Shown piece by piece: positions 46,000 through 57,897 of a DNA stretch of 64,000 nucleotides. The DNA lies in the NCBI GenBank assembly GCA_021234155.1, contig JAJEKV010000039.1, forward strand, positions 4,510,745 to 4,574,744. The letters are read 5' to 3'. The notes below the pieces were generated by a model, which ran no database searches, was not told where the DNA came from, and saw only the letters and a list, made by a program, of their open reading frames with translations. The position numbers were made by a program, and so were the translations under genes. Position 1 is the first letter of the stretch, and every line of letters starts with the position of its first letter. Origin of the DNA: Isoetes taiwanensis. Lineage: Eukaryota; Streptophyta; Lycopodiopsida; Isoetales; Isoetaceae.

Positions 46000-48900
46000 A
46001 TGTCCACATTCCTCCCATGCCGACTCCTGTACCCTCCCAACCCCCTTCACCACAACACGACATGGCCTATTCTCAGGTCTCTTTCGGCCCCACCTATGTC
46101 AATGAATTTCTATCGTCACCGACTTTTCAACCACCTGTTAATGTCTACAATATTGGTGATGACCTCACGCTTGATCAAGAGGGATGCCCTGTTCTACCAA
46201 TCTCAGACAGTAAGACTGCCACTACTGTGGCACCTCCAGGGTTTTCAACGATGCCTTCTACTGCAATCACGGGAGGTCCACTTCTCATGCTACCTGGCAA
46301 CTCAGGTCCCCATGCCACCCCCTCAGTATATTTCTTCTTCTATTATCTCTTCTGTTTTTTCTTCCGACTTAAATCTGAAACTCCAGTTACCGATATTTGG
46401 CAACAGAAAATGCAAACCCATCGTGGATCAAAGTGCACAAGCCCACGTAGGAGTTTGAAATACTTACAGTTCTTAATGGCTATTCGCAACCTCAAGTCAA
46501 GTTTCACATTTTCTCCATTACGCTGCGTGACGCCCCTCACCAATGGCTCATAACAAACAAAAGCCATTGGAAGCAAAGTTGGACTTACATGAAAGCCGCT
46601 TTCCTCGCTCACTATGGATCTCTTGATGGTGATCAACAACTGCTGAAATAATTGAACGAACTTCAACAACTTGCCACAAAATCTGCTCGAGATTTTGTCG
46701 ACCGTCTATTGATTCTTATCGGTAAACTTAAAGAATATCTCACGCAAAGTCAAATCTTAGTCTAGTTTCTCCAGGGCCTTCCTCCAGTCAATAAACTCAT
46801 GACTGAATACTTGTGCCCTAAATTCTTAACCCAGGCCATTGAGTTAGTCAATCATTCTATCAATGTATCTTCTCGAAGAGTTTCCCTCACGGGCCTCCCC
46901 TTCATTCCTGCCACGACTGTCACTCACAACTCAGTGACTCATCAGCCCCAACATCGCAGTCAAATTTGGTGTCATCTTTGTAACTATCAGGGCCATCTGA
47001 CTAACGAATGTAATTCCATTAATGGACCTCCTCATTGCAAAAGGTGCAATATGTGCGATCACACTATGGAAGAATGCACGCATGCTAATTCCGCGCATTT
47101 TCGCTAGAAAATGGTCTTACAGATATAAACTGCACTACCGCAAATGCCGTAATAGCGTGGTCAGTCTTCACAACAACCTTTTGACCCTGCAAAAGCTTAA
47201 TGCTATCACTGTCGAGAATGGGGCCATATCACTAGAATGTGCCGTTAGCTTCTACAAGTTCAAGTTCAGTTACCAGGTAACAACCAAACAGCTTCTGTCT
47301 GCCTCACTACCCCCAGCTCATACCCCAGGACACACGGCCGTCTTATGTTAGTTAACACTATTCCAGTAGATTTGGCTCCCAAATCTGTTCATTTGCGCCC
47401 GATCTTGACCATCTCAGCCATATGTCATGCCCATAGTTCGACAAAGTACTCTTCGCCTTATACAAGCTACGAAAGGACAAATACTAGCCAGTGTTCACAC
47501 TACTACCCTTGCTCAGGTAAAAGAAGCTGAACCTTGTGCATCCACGCCTCCTCCATGCCCTCGTACATACCTGAATATTGCTGCTGAAGTTGAACTCCTG
47601 AAAGAGGTTGCCACCTCCTTACCCAAGGAGCCAGTCTCTGGAGAAAACACCAGTATTCCAACCAGTATCCCCCTCAGTCTGTCAACTATTCTCAAACTTT
47701 GTCCTGCTCTTCGGGAATAATTGCCATTGCCTACTATTCTCATAGAAGCCTTGGCCATTTTGACACCCATGGTGCACGCCACGGTGGGTGCTCAGCAAGT
47801 CAATCATGTCCAAATAGATGGAGACAGCGCGATCAATCTCATCACGGACAAATTACGCTAGCAATTAGGCATTAAGCAATTGTATCGTGCGTCCTATGAT
47901 ATCAAACTTCCTAATGGCCATATCACATGCGCACAAGGCATTGTGCCTCAACTCACTATCAACATTGGAGATCTCAAGTTCCCACTGAAATATGGTGCCT
48001 GGCGAGTAGGTGAAGATCCGGGCCATTATGAGATGCTCGTTGGCAGACCTTTTCTTTGCCAAGCTAAGAGTATCCACTACTTGGCTACAGATCAACTCGT
48101 TCACCAATGGACACTTAAAAAAGCAACCATGGACCTTGCGGGTCAACTTAACACCTATCAAGTTCAAGCTCCTGCTACTGAACTTCCTCTGTCGCCTTAT
48201 CCTGACTATGCCGATCCGTGGAGTGACATGACTTTGGATCAGGATCATGCGATAGCCACTCTGCTTGATCCTTACTTGGCGCCATGTCATCAAGTTAACC
48301 TGGTGCCTTCTCTTGACGCAACAAATGAAGTGGATTCTCCTCTTGATATCACCACGCTCATGCCAAAATCTCTGGGCGATTCAAAAGAGTTGGGCCAAAA
48401 TCAACCTATTCGACTTGCTGCGTATCTTTTCCCTTATTTATGCGAAAACGCTGTGAAACTTTTTAAGAAGTTCAAGCATATCTTTGCATGGAGCTACAAA
48501 GATCTATGTGGTATCAAGAAAGAATTAGAAGCGCTCACCATTCCCACCAAACCCGACTCCCGCTCCATCTAGCAACGACAGTACAGGCTCAACCCCAACT
48601 ATCGTGACCGAGTAGACTTCTTAATGTCAGTCTCATTTATGAAGTCAAACATTCTGAGTAGGTGAGCTCCATAGTCATTGCTCTTAAGCACAATGGTAAG
48701 ATCTATGTTTGCGTGGATTACTGAAAATTAAATCAGGCTACGAAGCAGGATCATTTTCCATTGCCTTTCATGGATCAAGACAACACCACGGGACGTATTG
48801 TACGCTGGGTTCTCATTCTCCAAGAGTTTGCTTCTTTTGAGATCATTCACAAGCCAGGAAAGTCTCATACCGTTTTAGGCTATCTCTCCCATCTTCACAC

Positions 48901-49070
48901 GGATGATCCATCCTCAGGTGTTTCTGACACCTTTCCAGATGCTCAACTATTTCTGCTTATGGACACACCTCACTGGTTCCTTGATTATCAGCAGTTTTTG
49001 TTGACAGGAGCACTCCTGCCAACGGACCCCATGCTCTCTCCAGAGTGCCAGCGTCTCTATTAACAGTTTC
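46000..49070 (+). pseudogene. Deleted Ty3/gypsy gag-pol relic
   Basis: 46,799-47,107 carries zinc-knuckle blocks CHLCNYQGHLTNEC and CKRCNMCDHTMEEC, the gag nucleocapsid. About 47,790-48,140 holds a retropepsin-like region (VQIDGDSAINLITDKL, YEMLVGRPFL). 48,420-48,770 has FKKFKHIFAWSYKDLCGIKK, the RT-proximal QRQYRLNPNYRDRV and KHNGKIYVCVDY blocks with stops, then FPLPFMDQ. From there it jumps to the RNase H-end FASFEIIHKPGKSHTVLGYL, so most of RT and RNase H are deleted. The style (GRPFL, FAWSYxDL) suggests the Tat/Athila side of Ty3/gypsy. No LTRs were identified. Confidence 0.75.
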
Positions 49071-49794
49071 TTCATGAAGCTCGTGACTAACCATGGTCGC
49101 TGGCCACTTATACAGATAGCAAGTTCATGAAAAGTAAAAATTAAAAGAACATTAGCAAGTTCATGACTAACATATAAAACATTAAATATAGCACAAATTT
49201 CATAACACACCAAAACAATTATTTGCAAAATAAAATCTTTTCGATACAAAATGCGACCAATAAAGAGAGGCCACCATAACATCATCTCCCAAAGTAAGGA
49301 ATGAAAGAGGCCTGAAAAATAAACTGCCAGCCTACCTGTCTTAGTTTGAATATCTTCATAAAAACTTCGCACTACAATGATCTTTCTTATATAGTTTGCA
49401 ATGCTGCCTTTTGAATTATTGTGATTGTGATAAGACAAACTTAAAATATAGTGAACTACTATTCTAGTGAAGTACTTGCCTCCGTTAAGTATTCTGAACC
49501 AACCAGTGAAAATAGAACTTGTAAGTGCAAAGCTTAAGATATTAATAAGATTTGAATATGCTGCAATACTATACTTTACACTTGGAAACCTTTTATCTTT
49601 CATCTTAATAAGAGTCTAAACGCCTAGCATTTCACACCTTACACTAGCATTATTGCATCTTCATAACAGGGGAAATCTAGAATGCTATGGATGCTAGTAA
49701 CCTTCCTATTAATTATAATAATTATTTCAAAAGAAGGTACATATCTCGAAACTAGCATTCCAGCAAAATCAAAAGAAAGCAAAGCAACATAGCC

Positions 49795-49924
49795 CGAGGC
49801 AACTATGCAATAATAGTTTCTTTAGCATGGAAATGGTAGTATCAGGCGCATATTTGTAAGGTCCAATATCAGTGTGATCTGTTAAATGAAACCTGGTTTT
49901 GCCCTGCCATTGCACTTCTTTGAC
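49795..49924 (-). pseudogene. Membrane-anchored ubiquitin-fold (MUB) relic
   Basis: After an ATCAG acceptor-like site the minus strand reads VKEVQWQGKTRFHLTDHTDI, then GPYKYAPDTTISMLK. After a one-base shift, KETIIA, an in-frame TAG and LP follow. The MUB ubiquitin-like fold starts FRLTDGxDIGPxxxxxxTTVxxLKExIxAQWP, so the match is clear and the TAG sits where Gln is expected. The remaining two thirds and the CaaX end are missing. Non-functional. Confidence 0.6.
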
Positions 49925-50529
49925 CTGATTGTATTGTGCAGAACAATACAACAACAACAACAAAAAATCAAGAAGAAAAATCTTACTACAATTGAACGGA
50001 ATGTCGTTGTTGTCAAGATCGTCAAAAAATGCTTCAGCAGGGCTTCTAGAGACAGGCTGCTGAGACTCGCAGAAAAGGGGTGTGACTTCTTATTAAGATG
50101 TAGAAATAAATGCGTCCACAAATAGCAACCTCTGAATTTCGCAGGCATTGTCTTGTGACCATAGCCAGAGGCGTCGATGGAGAGAAGAGTTGCATCGTAG
50201 CTCTGGCAACAAGCTCTTGGGTAGCAAAGCTTCCAACCACACTACCTGCAAGCTCTCATCTAAACAATGCTCATTTGCATGTGCATTGCCAAGCCCTACA
50301 AGAAAAAATAGAATCGAACAAGAAAGAAAACCCTAAAATATTATTCTTCGATGCTTGCAATGTCTTGATAATTTATGATATGGTGAGAATTCGTAGGCCT
50401 AACCATCGGAAATTGAAAAAAAAGGAAGTCATGCGAGCGTGTGCACACTTTAGATATATGCATTAGCACATGAACTCGAATGCACCACAAAACCGTAGCA
50501 AAATCATGTTGAAAAGCATACAAAATCAT

Positions 50530-51501
50530 GTAGCGTGGGATCTTGGCTGTCTGGGCACCTTCACAAGCTAGGGCTCCCTGCTTATCAATCTATCAAGCTT
50601 GTGGCAAAAGATCAACGTTGCTTTCTTTTGATGTTTGAATCTCCAGAACCGGCTGCTCAACTCATAGAACGAGGTGTTGATCCTCTCTGGAAACACTTCT
50701 TGCTCTATCAACAGTATGTTCCTGGATCCTTTCCAGCTAAGCCAGATGCCTTACGTGCCCCCTTCTGGTTTGCTATCGAAGATTTTCCTCCAGAGTTACA
50801 GGATTCCAAGTTCATTTCTGCCATTGCTAATGAGATTGGACTCCATTTGCAACACTCCATAACCAACGGCATCACCAAGGTTTGCGTGGCAAGGCCCATT
50901 CATCGTGATTTGCCTCAAACAATTGTTGTCCAAAGCGGGCCCATGTTCTTTCCATTTAAGCTGTCCTTGTTGAATGGTCCTGAGCTAGCTCTCATGTTTC
51001 CCGAAGCCCCTCTCTTTGCTCAATATTAGGGTTCACCAACATGATTCTCCATCTGCTCCTCCGGCACTCCATGCTCCTAGATCAGCTCCCAACTCAGTGG
51101 ATATCTCTCAAGTCCCTGTGCCTGTGATTGCCCCCCCTGCTCTTCCAGTTGCAGCTCCTCCACCTCAGTCTCTGGATCACCAAATGTTGAGACTGGCTGA
51201 TATCCAGAAATCGCAAGAGCAAATTGAAGAGGCTCGTAGGCAGTATATGGACATTGATCGGCGTGGCATCCACCCACACCTAAACATCCACCGGCTCTTC
51301 GTCAACCACGAAAGTCTGCTAAGGGATCTAATTCCTCTGCGTCCCACCCAGCCCTCAGTTCCTGCTTCAGGTGGCACTGCCCCTCCCATTGCATCCCATG
51401 GTGGTCGCTTTGATCCACTTCAGTGGGCTGATTTGGTTGATGAGGTTGCTGCCATGCCAGGTGCCCAGGAAACTAGCATTGTGCCATGGACCCAGTTATA
51501 A
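50530..51501 (+). pseudogene. Second LINE ORF1 fragment
   Basis: 50,535-51,029 (GSWLSGHLHKLGLPAYQSIK, VDPLWKHFLLYQQYVPGSF, FWFAIEDFPPELQDSKF, VVQSGPMFFPFKLSLLNGPE) matches the ORF1 of the LINE at 38.3-39.6 kb, in opposite orientation. 51,016-51,501 is a Pro-rich frame in another phase with QKSQEQIEEARRQYMDIDRR, the ORF1 C-terminal part. No endonuclease or RT follows, so the copy is partial. Confidence 0.75.
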
Positions 51502-52041
51502 AGAATCAAGAGCAAAAAAATAATTGTAAGACTCTTAGAAAAAGTGGTGGCCAAAGAATTTGCGTTAGATGAAATGGATAAAGAGACCAAGACATGAGTA
51601 ACCTAGGCATGTTCTACTCTTCTGCAGTCAAAGAGATATTGTCACCTACCAGTCTGAGCTCATGAAACAACTTAGCTTAGAAGAATGGGACAAGTGCAAG
51701 ACTCTTTACCCTGCTAGTACTATGGACAACGTCATCAGAGAACATGCTGTCAACTTCAACGGATGGGTAGGATTTTCTAGTTGTAAAATTAACTTCTATT
51801 CTTTGCTGATTACTTTCGTACAGAATAAGAAGAAGGGATTACCAGCAGGCTCCTTAAACCTTGTTCGGAGGGCTAAGGAAGAAAAAAACAGACCTAAGGC
51901 CATCGAGCAGGGCAAGGAAATCACTTGTTGCAATGATGAGGACGAGCATAAAAAATTCACAATGTTTGGATAAGACTGCTTGCACAAGGTTGTGCGTGGT
52001 GACTGCACTAAGCTATAAATAGTTGTCCCCAAACTGAATTA
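51502..52041. other. Unassigned stretch left of the LTR
   Basis: A short frame (51,662-51,973; MKQLSLEEWDKCKTLYPAST at its start) has no recognised family. Otherwise there is nothing I can support. Confidence 0.3.
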
Positions 52042-53752
52042 TGTGACGCTCCCAGAATCCATACAATGCTCCCATCGTATAGACACGGGACTTCCCCTCC
52101 CATGGCGACTAAATCACCATGGCAAGGCCCTCTGTCGTACTCGGACTACTTGGGATGGCCAAGTATCCGGGCGAGGATCACGGAGTGTCATTCGCCCCAC
52201 GTCGAGGAATCCTATACAGTGGAAGCATACATATATGTTAGCATACAATCATAATGCAAAATAATATACCACCACAAAGGGTGGCCCATCCTCATCATCA
52301 TGGCAAAGATAATACATTCATAACAACATGAAATAACACAATAACAGGCCACTACCCCGGGCTCAGACTCCAAGGGATCAACTGACGGCCAGGGTCTCAA
52401 GATATCAATAGACGGAAGTATAACATGGCGTTGGCTGGCATAAGACAATGGCTAGGGTTGTCCACTCCATCCGCCCCTCCTGTGCACACTTTGCAGATAG
52501 GCTGAATCATGCTATGACGTGCTTGTAGCCCTCTGGAGACACAATCCCAAGGAATCACCCCTTGGGACTACTCCGGGTTACATCTCCCCGGTCCGACGAG
52601 GCAGGTCAGAGAGGCGTCTCCTCCCCGAGTATGACGGATCCCTGGGTGTGCTAGAGAACACGTGCCCCTCAGTGACCCCCGCATCCGTACCCGACTTACT
52701 CTCCTAAATCTAAAGGTCAGCTCACCAACCCGTTCGAGCCCAGGACGACCATCTATGACTCACGTCCTCCGGCCTAGAGAGTGTCAGACCCATACCCGGC
52801 CCTCACACAGTGACCGACTATAGGCCTAGCCCACTATAGAAGTCCTGTAGCCACGCTAGGCAGGACCCCACCCCCGATTCACCTTCATACTCGTTGTCTG
52901 GTGCTGAACCACATCATAGCATCCACAGCCAGGTAGGCTCTTGTGCACAGGCCGCAATTATTGGGTATTAAGGGATCTAGCTAGAGACATCTCTAATTCC
53001 TAGGAAGCTTTTAGGTCTCTACCCTGCCCTTAATTCCCAATACACGGAAGAAGCAGAAAGAACTAATGTAATTACCATTCATGTATTCAGAACAATTCAT
53101 AAAGATAATTTAACCATTCCATCTACTCAAAGCAGTGTCAGCAGGAAAGAAATCTATCTACTGACTAACCAGTGTCCTGGCTGGAACCATGGTCACGGTA
53201 GGCATCCATCTCTCGAAACTGGTAGGTAGGTGTTGGCAAAACAAGCTTAGGCTGCTGGCGGCTGCTCCTCCTTAGTTCCAATTCGAATTTGGGAGAGAAA
53301 AAGGGGTAGGACCCCTATTCCTAGGCCCAAAATATTAAGTCCCTGCTGGCCAATCGATTTGGACCAGGTGGCACCCCCCTATTGGTGATAATTAGTTAAT
53401 TAGACCATAATGACTTAATTAGGTTAATTAGGCCATTATAATTCATAATTATCCCCTTTGGCTTTATTAACATAGCTAATAAAAACCATTGTGGGCAACC
53501 CTCACTTGGGCCATTAAGCCCATAGTATCCTGGTGACGTGTCATGGTATGCATACGTATACCGTATAGAAATGTCAATAAAACAGTAAAAAGTTATCTTG
53601 AGAACACACTTTAAAGACAATTCAAGTTCAAAACACAAGTTGGCCTACAACGTGAGGCCTTTAGTCTTCTGCAGCTTATCAGTACGCTCTACTGGCCTGC
53701 AGAAGTGCACGCATTAGTGCTAATAAGTTAAGTAGTGTGGTTAAAGGGACCA
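52042..53752 (-). mobile_element. 3' LTR of the chromovirus
   Basis: Read on the minus strand, the LTR starts TGGTCCCTTTAACC immediately after the polypurine tract and ends GGGAGCGTCACA at 52,042. Internal blocks match the solo LTR at 31.2-32.7 kb. An alternative upper edge is 53,967 (TGTGACAGGGG), which would give 1,926 bp and a better inverted terminus but no polypurine tract; I prefer 53,752. No matching 5' LTR is found in the window. Confidence 0.7.
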
Positions 53753-53762
53753 CCCCCCTTAA
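53753..53762 (-). other. Polypurine tract
   Basis: TTAAGGGGGG on the minus strand, preceded by a T-rich stretch (TTTTTATTTATTT), directly abuts the LTR 5'-TG. This is the expected plus-strand primer for LTR retrotransposon replication. Confidence 0.65.
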
Positions 53763-53967
53763 ATAAATAAAAATATGAATGCAAAGGTCCTATCATGTCT
53801 AGGGCTTGCATGCCGCCTCGGCATAAGGAATGGCAATATTCCCATAATGGCCATAGACGAATGCGTCCTATCAGGAATGCCTATGTGCCCGTTTCCCCAA
53901 CTAAGATGCATGTAACCCAACCCCTACAATGATCCCTCTGGATCTCGCTCATATGACCCCTGTCACA

Positions 53968-54820
53968 CTAAGAGACACTGTGCTTACCATTCGGGTTGGC
54001 GAGGATTGCATCTTGAATGGTACGGCCCTGGCACTCCTTCATAAAGTCTGGGTAAGTCTTATCCAAATCCGCTTTAAGAACCCATGTTGCGTCCTCTGTG
54101 GGTAAGTGTTTCCACTTGACCAAGTATTGCAAAATTTGAGTTCGACGGGTTTGGTTCTATGCACGATCAAGGAGAGCTTCTGGAACAATCTCCAACTGAT
54201 CCTCAGTCATCTCCAGAAGTGTTGATCTATCAAGTACCTCTTCTGGATCCGGATGATGCTTCTTGAGAAGACTTACATGGAAAACTTTATGGATCTTTAG
54301 ATGTGCAGGCAAATCCAACCGGTAGGCCTGAGGGCCTATCCTCTCGATTATTCGAAATGGTCCTGCCCATCTAGGTGCAAGCTTCTTACAGTTGCCAATT
54401 TTAAGCTTGGCTTGCTTCACCTTGATCTTTAGCCATATTGACTCATCAACTTGAAACTCTCGAGGAGTGCGGTGGCGATCTGCTAGACTCTTCTGTCGAG
54501 CTCTTGCAGCTAACAAATATGCAAACCTCTTCAACGAGGCTTTGCATGTCTGCAAGCAATTGCTGGGAAACCTCCACCTTAGAGATTGGATTATGCCACG
54601 TGTCTGGTGTAAGGCATTGATAGCCATAATTAATCATGAAAGGAGACATCCTTGAGGACTCCTGTTTAGTACTATTGTAGGCAAACTCGACCAAATAAAT
54701 GTAGTCTGCCCATTGAGATTGTTTGTTCCAAACATAGTTACGCCGCATATCTTCAATAATGCAATTGGTACGCTCGGTTTGACCATCTGTCTGCGGGTGA
54801 TACGCTGTGCTCATGGCAAG
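53968..54820 (-). pseudogene. Chromovirus integrase C-terminus and chromodomain
   Basis: 54,814-54,446 has the end of the integrase core (STAYHPQTDGQTERTN, FAYNSTKQ). 54,627-54,157 has the GPY/F-type C-terminal part (LAPRWAGPFRIIERIGPQAY, HKVFHVSLLKKHHPDP). After a TAG at 54,157-54,159 the same frame continues with TQILQYLVKWKHLP, EDATWVLKADL and YPDF, a chromodomain-like module, and stops at 53,968-53,970. A chromodomain directs integration to marked chromatin in chromoviruses. The core and C-terminal parts are in different frames. Confidence 0.8.
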
Positions 54821-54879
54821 CTTAGTCTGAATAGTGCTGAAGAAATCCTTTCAGAACGCACTAACAAACTTAGGATCTC

Positions 54880-54966
54880 AATCCGATCTCAAACTTAGGG
54901 GCATCCCATGCAGATCTCAAACTTAGGGGCAATCCGATCTCAAACTTAGGGGCATCCCATGCAGAT
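54880..54966. repeat. Short tandem reiteration inside integrase
   Basis: The word ATCTCAAACTTAGGGGCA recurs three times with intervening TCCCATGCAG or ATCCG. It interrupts the integrase core frame just after SLRSDCP. Confidence 0.85.
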
Positions 54967-55120
54967 GGAACACTTCCTTGGTGAAGAGCAAGGCGGTATC
55001 CAATGCAGTATCTATGGTACGACATGGCAAGAAATGTGCCATTTTAGAGAGTTTGTCGACCACTACCATTAAGGCATCAAAGCCTCTCAAGGTACGCGGA
55101 AGCCCCACGATAAAATCCAT
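54923..55120 (-). pseudogene. Chromovirus integrase core fragment
   Basis: MDFIVGLPRTLRGFDALMVV, then VDKLSKMAHFLPC and FTKEVFHLHGMPLSLRSD, the start of the DDE-type core (first Asp in DFIVGLP context, second in LRSD). The tandem reiteration just downstream breaks the frame. Confidence 0.85.
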
Positions 55121-55159
55121 GGTAATAACTTCCCACTTGGCATTGGGTACGTCGAGGGG

Positions 55160-55840
55160 CTACAATTCACCTGGAATACGCAACTGCTCTGCCTTTGTTT
55201 GCTGACAAGTCTGGCACTGCTTAATGTACCTGGCAATATGCTTCTTCATGCCTGCCCAAAAATAGCTGGAGCGGATTTTGAAATAGGTCTTCATAAACCC
55301 CGCATGCCCTGCTATGGGACTGTTATGTGTATCATGGAGAATGAGCTTACGAATTCCAGATGTCTCGGAAACACATAATTTGTCCTTGTAATAAAGGAGT
55401 TGAGCTTCCTTCTTGTAATGGCGGAAAGTCTCCCTCTCCTTATCGGTTCTGGCTTCCTTAGATACACTTTGCCATAACTCTTGGAATTCTGGATCTGTAG
55501 GAAGGGTCTGCTGAATTTGTTTCCCAAACTCACTGGAGAGTGTGGAAATAGCATTACAATGCGTGCGAGTGACGAACGGATGCCTAAAAAGGGCGTCAAC
55601 AACAACATTATGCTTGCCTGATTTATAAATGACGTCAAAGTCATATTCCTCCAGGAATTCCATCCACCTTCTTTGCCTCAAATTAAGATGGGATTGCGTA
55701 AAAATGTATTGGAGGCTTTGATGATCCGTGTCCAACTGGAATCGCCTTCCAAGTAAATAATGCCCCCAAATACGCAAGGCACGCACAATGGCGAGTAGCT
55801 CTTGGTCATGCGTGGGGTATCGCTGTTCATCATCGTTCAT
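55160..55840 (-). pseudogene. Chromovirus RNase H and integrase zinc domain
   Basis: RYPTHDQELLAIVRALRIWG, LDTDHQSLQYIFTQ and YKSGKHNVVVDAL belong to RNase H. HDTHNSPIAGHAGFMKTY with QCQTCQQTK is the HHCC zinc-binding domain of integrase. The last RNase H Asp block reads VVVDALFRH in place of the usual ADALSR. One small frameshift at 55,830-55,840 separates it from RT. Confidence 0.9.
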
Positions 55841-56849
55841 AAGCGATAACCCAACCTTCCTGCATTAAGACGCCCCCCGTAGCAATTTTACTGGCATCTG
55901 TTGCAACCCACTTGTCCTTTTGAGGATCTGGCATTGTAAGCACAGGAGCTGTGGTCAAAGCATCCTTTAGGGCTTGAAAGACGGTCTGTACCTTGTCTTT
56001 CCAATGAGCCATCCAATCTCTCACCTTTTCATGCTTGGTGAGATTAGTCAAAGGTGCAGCGAGCTTGGCAAAGCCCTTGACAAATTTACGGTAATATCCG
56101 GCCAAGCCTAGAAAACTGCGAACCTCAGACACGTTGGTTGGAATGGGCCATTCTTTGACTGCTTCAATCTTAGCTGGGTCGGTGGCTATTCCGTCTGCGG
56201 ATATGATATGGCCCAGGTAATCCACCTTGGTGGTGGCAAAACGACACTTAGAGAATTTGCCATACAATTGATGACGTCTCAGTTTCTGTAATGCCAATCG
56301 AATATGCCGTTCATGATCTTCCAATGTCTTACTGTATATGAGGATATCATCAAAGAATATAATGACAAAGTCGTCAAGGTATTCGTGGAAGACATCATTC
56401 ATGAGCCGCATGAAAGTAGCCGGAGCATTAGTGAGGCCAAATGGCATGACTGTAAATTCGTAATGGCCATATCGAGTCCGAAAGGCGGACTTATGGATGC
56501 CATCCTCTTTGATTCTTATTTGGTGATATCCGGAGCGAAGATCAATCTTCGTGAAATACCTAGCCCCTTGCAACTGATCCATAAGATCATCGGCCCGCGC
56601 TAAAGCATACCGATTCTTAATAGCGCGCTTATTTAATTGCCGGTAATCAATGCACACCCTCATGGTGCCATCTTTCTTCTTAACAAAGAGTATTGGGGCT
56701 CCAAATGGTGAAACACTAGGCCTGATGAAGCCTAACTTGAGGAGTTCCTGTAACTCCTTCTTAAGCTCGATTAACTCAGGAAGACTCATCCGATATAGGG
56801 CCTTACTGGTAGGCTTGGTGCTTGGTGCCTGGTTCCAAGGTAATTTCAC
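55830..56849 (-). CDS. Chromovirus reverse transcriptase
   Basis: Almost complete [72 protein letters not shown] and the catalytic FFDDILIYS, where Ty3/gypsy usually has FIDDILVYS. Then [12 protein letters not shown] and [15 protein letters not shown], and the beginning of RNase H (WVATDAS). Catalytic aspartates are retained, but the polyprotein is broken on both sides, so it is not autonomous. Confidence 0.9.
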   Translation of the reverse strand: MKLPWNQAPSTKPTSKALYRMSLPELIELKKELQELLKLGFIRPSVSPFGAPILFVKKKDGTMRVCIDYRQLNKRAIKNRYALARADDLMDQLQGARYFTKIDLRSGYHQIRIKEDGIHKSAFRTRYGHYEFTVMPFGLTNAPATFMRLMNDVFHEYLDDFVIIFFDDILIYSKTLEDHERHIRLALQKLRRHQLYGKFSKCRFATTKVDYLGHIISADGIATDPAKIEAVKEWPIPTNVSEVRSFLGLAGYYRKFVKGFAKLAAPLTNLTKHEKVRDWMAHWKDKVQTVFQALKDALTTAPVLTMPDPQKDKWVATDASKIATGGVLMQEGWVIAYER

Positions 56850-57897
56850 ATTCTACCCCTCTGAAAGGTGGTAGCCGATGGATTTCATCAGGAAAAAGAT
56901 CATGGTATTCCCGAAGAATCATGGCTATTGCTGGAGGCAAGGCATCAAGGACTTCATCATGTTTGGACTTAGCTTCCATGGAAGCAAGTCGGATCATGCC
57001 CGTGATCTGTGACTTCCTGAGAGCCCTATGCAATTGGCGTAAGAAAATACATTGCATAATAGGGTTAACCGGCTTACCTGCTATAGTAACTCGGGCTCCA
57101 TTGGCCGCGTTGAAGGTGACTTCGCGTTTTTCACAGTCAATGTTGGCCTTGGCGGCAGCCAAAAATTCCATAACCACTATAAGATCATAGCGGCCAATAT
57201 CCATTATCTCGGCCCCTAGAGCAACAGGTGCTCCTGGCAGTTGAATATTCAAATTGATTCGATGACCACGGGTGTGGCGTATGGCACCACTTGCCAGGGT
57301 AACTGGACGCGACTTAGACTTCAAAGGGGTAATCTGTAAGGCTTCTGCCATTCTAGGAGATGCAAAGTTATGAGTACTACCCGTATCCATAAGAATGACA
57401 AAAGGTTTACAATCTACTTGGCCAACCGTAGAAATGACAGAGAGCTGGTGGTTGTCTTGACCGGTTTCAATAGCAGCGTATATGTGAGACTCACCTATGA
57501 TATAGTCAGGCGCGTTATCCTCGGCGGTAGCATCCGGGTCCTCCCAATCCATGTCCGCTAGGGCAGCTTGGACTGTCTGTGTGATGAAAGGGCATTCCAG
57601 CATACGGTGGCCCGGGCGGAAACACCGATAACAGGCCTTCTCCCTACGTAACTGTTCACGTTGATCCCTAGGGATAGCTTGGAGAATATCCCTGAAGGCC
57701 CCTGCAATGTTGGTAGACTTCTCTGGCACAGTGAAGAAAACCTTCTTATCAGCCTTCTGATATCCGGTAGAGGCAGGAGGCCCTGGACTAGGCGAGCGCC
57801 CTCTGTAAGGTATATACCCCTTGTTCTGAGTGAACGAAGAGGGCCGTGGCGACCATGCCGACCGACCCCGTAAGATTAGTGGTCGCAACTTTGCCAA
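56803..57897 (-). pseudogene. Chromovirus gag C-terminus and protease
   Basis: The CCHC zinc knuckle CYRCFRPGHRMLEC is followed by a retropepsin with VILMDTGSTHNFASPRMAEA and by LDALPPAIAMILREYHDLFP leading into RT. The frame starts without a convincing ATG and overlaps the end of the upstream gag frame, as expected after a deletion. Confidence 0.88.

Noticed and set aside
48947-49603. 218-codon hydrophobic frame on the minus strand
   Set aside because: It has no conserved motif, an AT-rich composition, and it overlaps the end of the gypsy relic; the hydrophobicity follows from base composition. A short segment (IANYIRKIIVVRSFYEDIQ) before a donor site may be an exon but cannot be assigned.
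57370-57561. Plus-strand frames opposite the chromovirus gag-pol and upstream ORFs
   Set aside because: Mirror frames of minus-strand coding sequence with clear domain matches.
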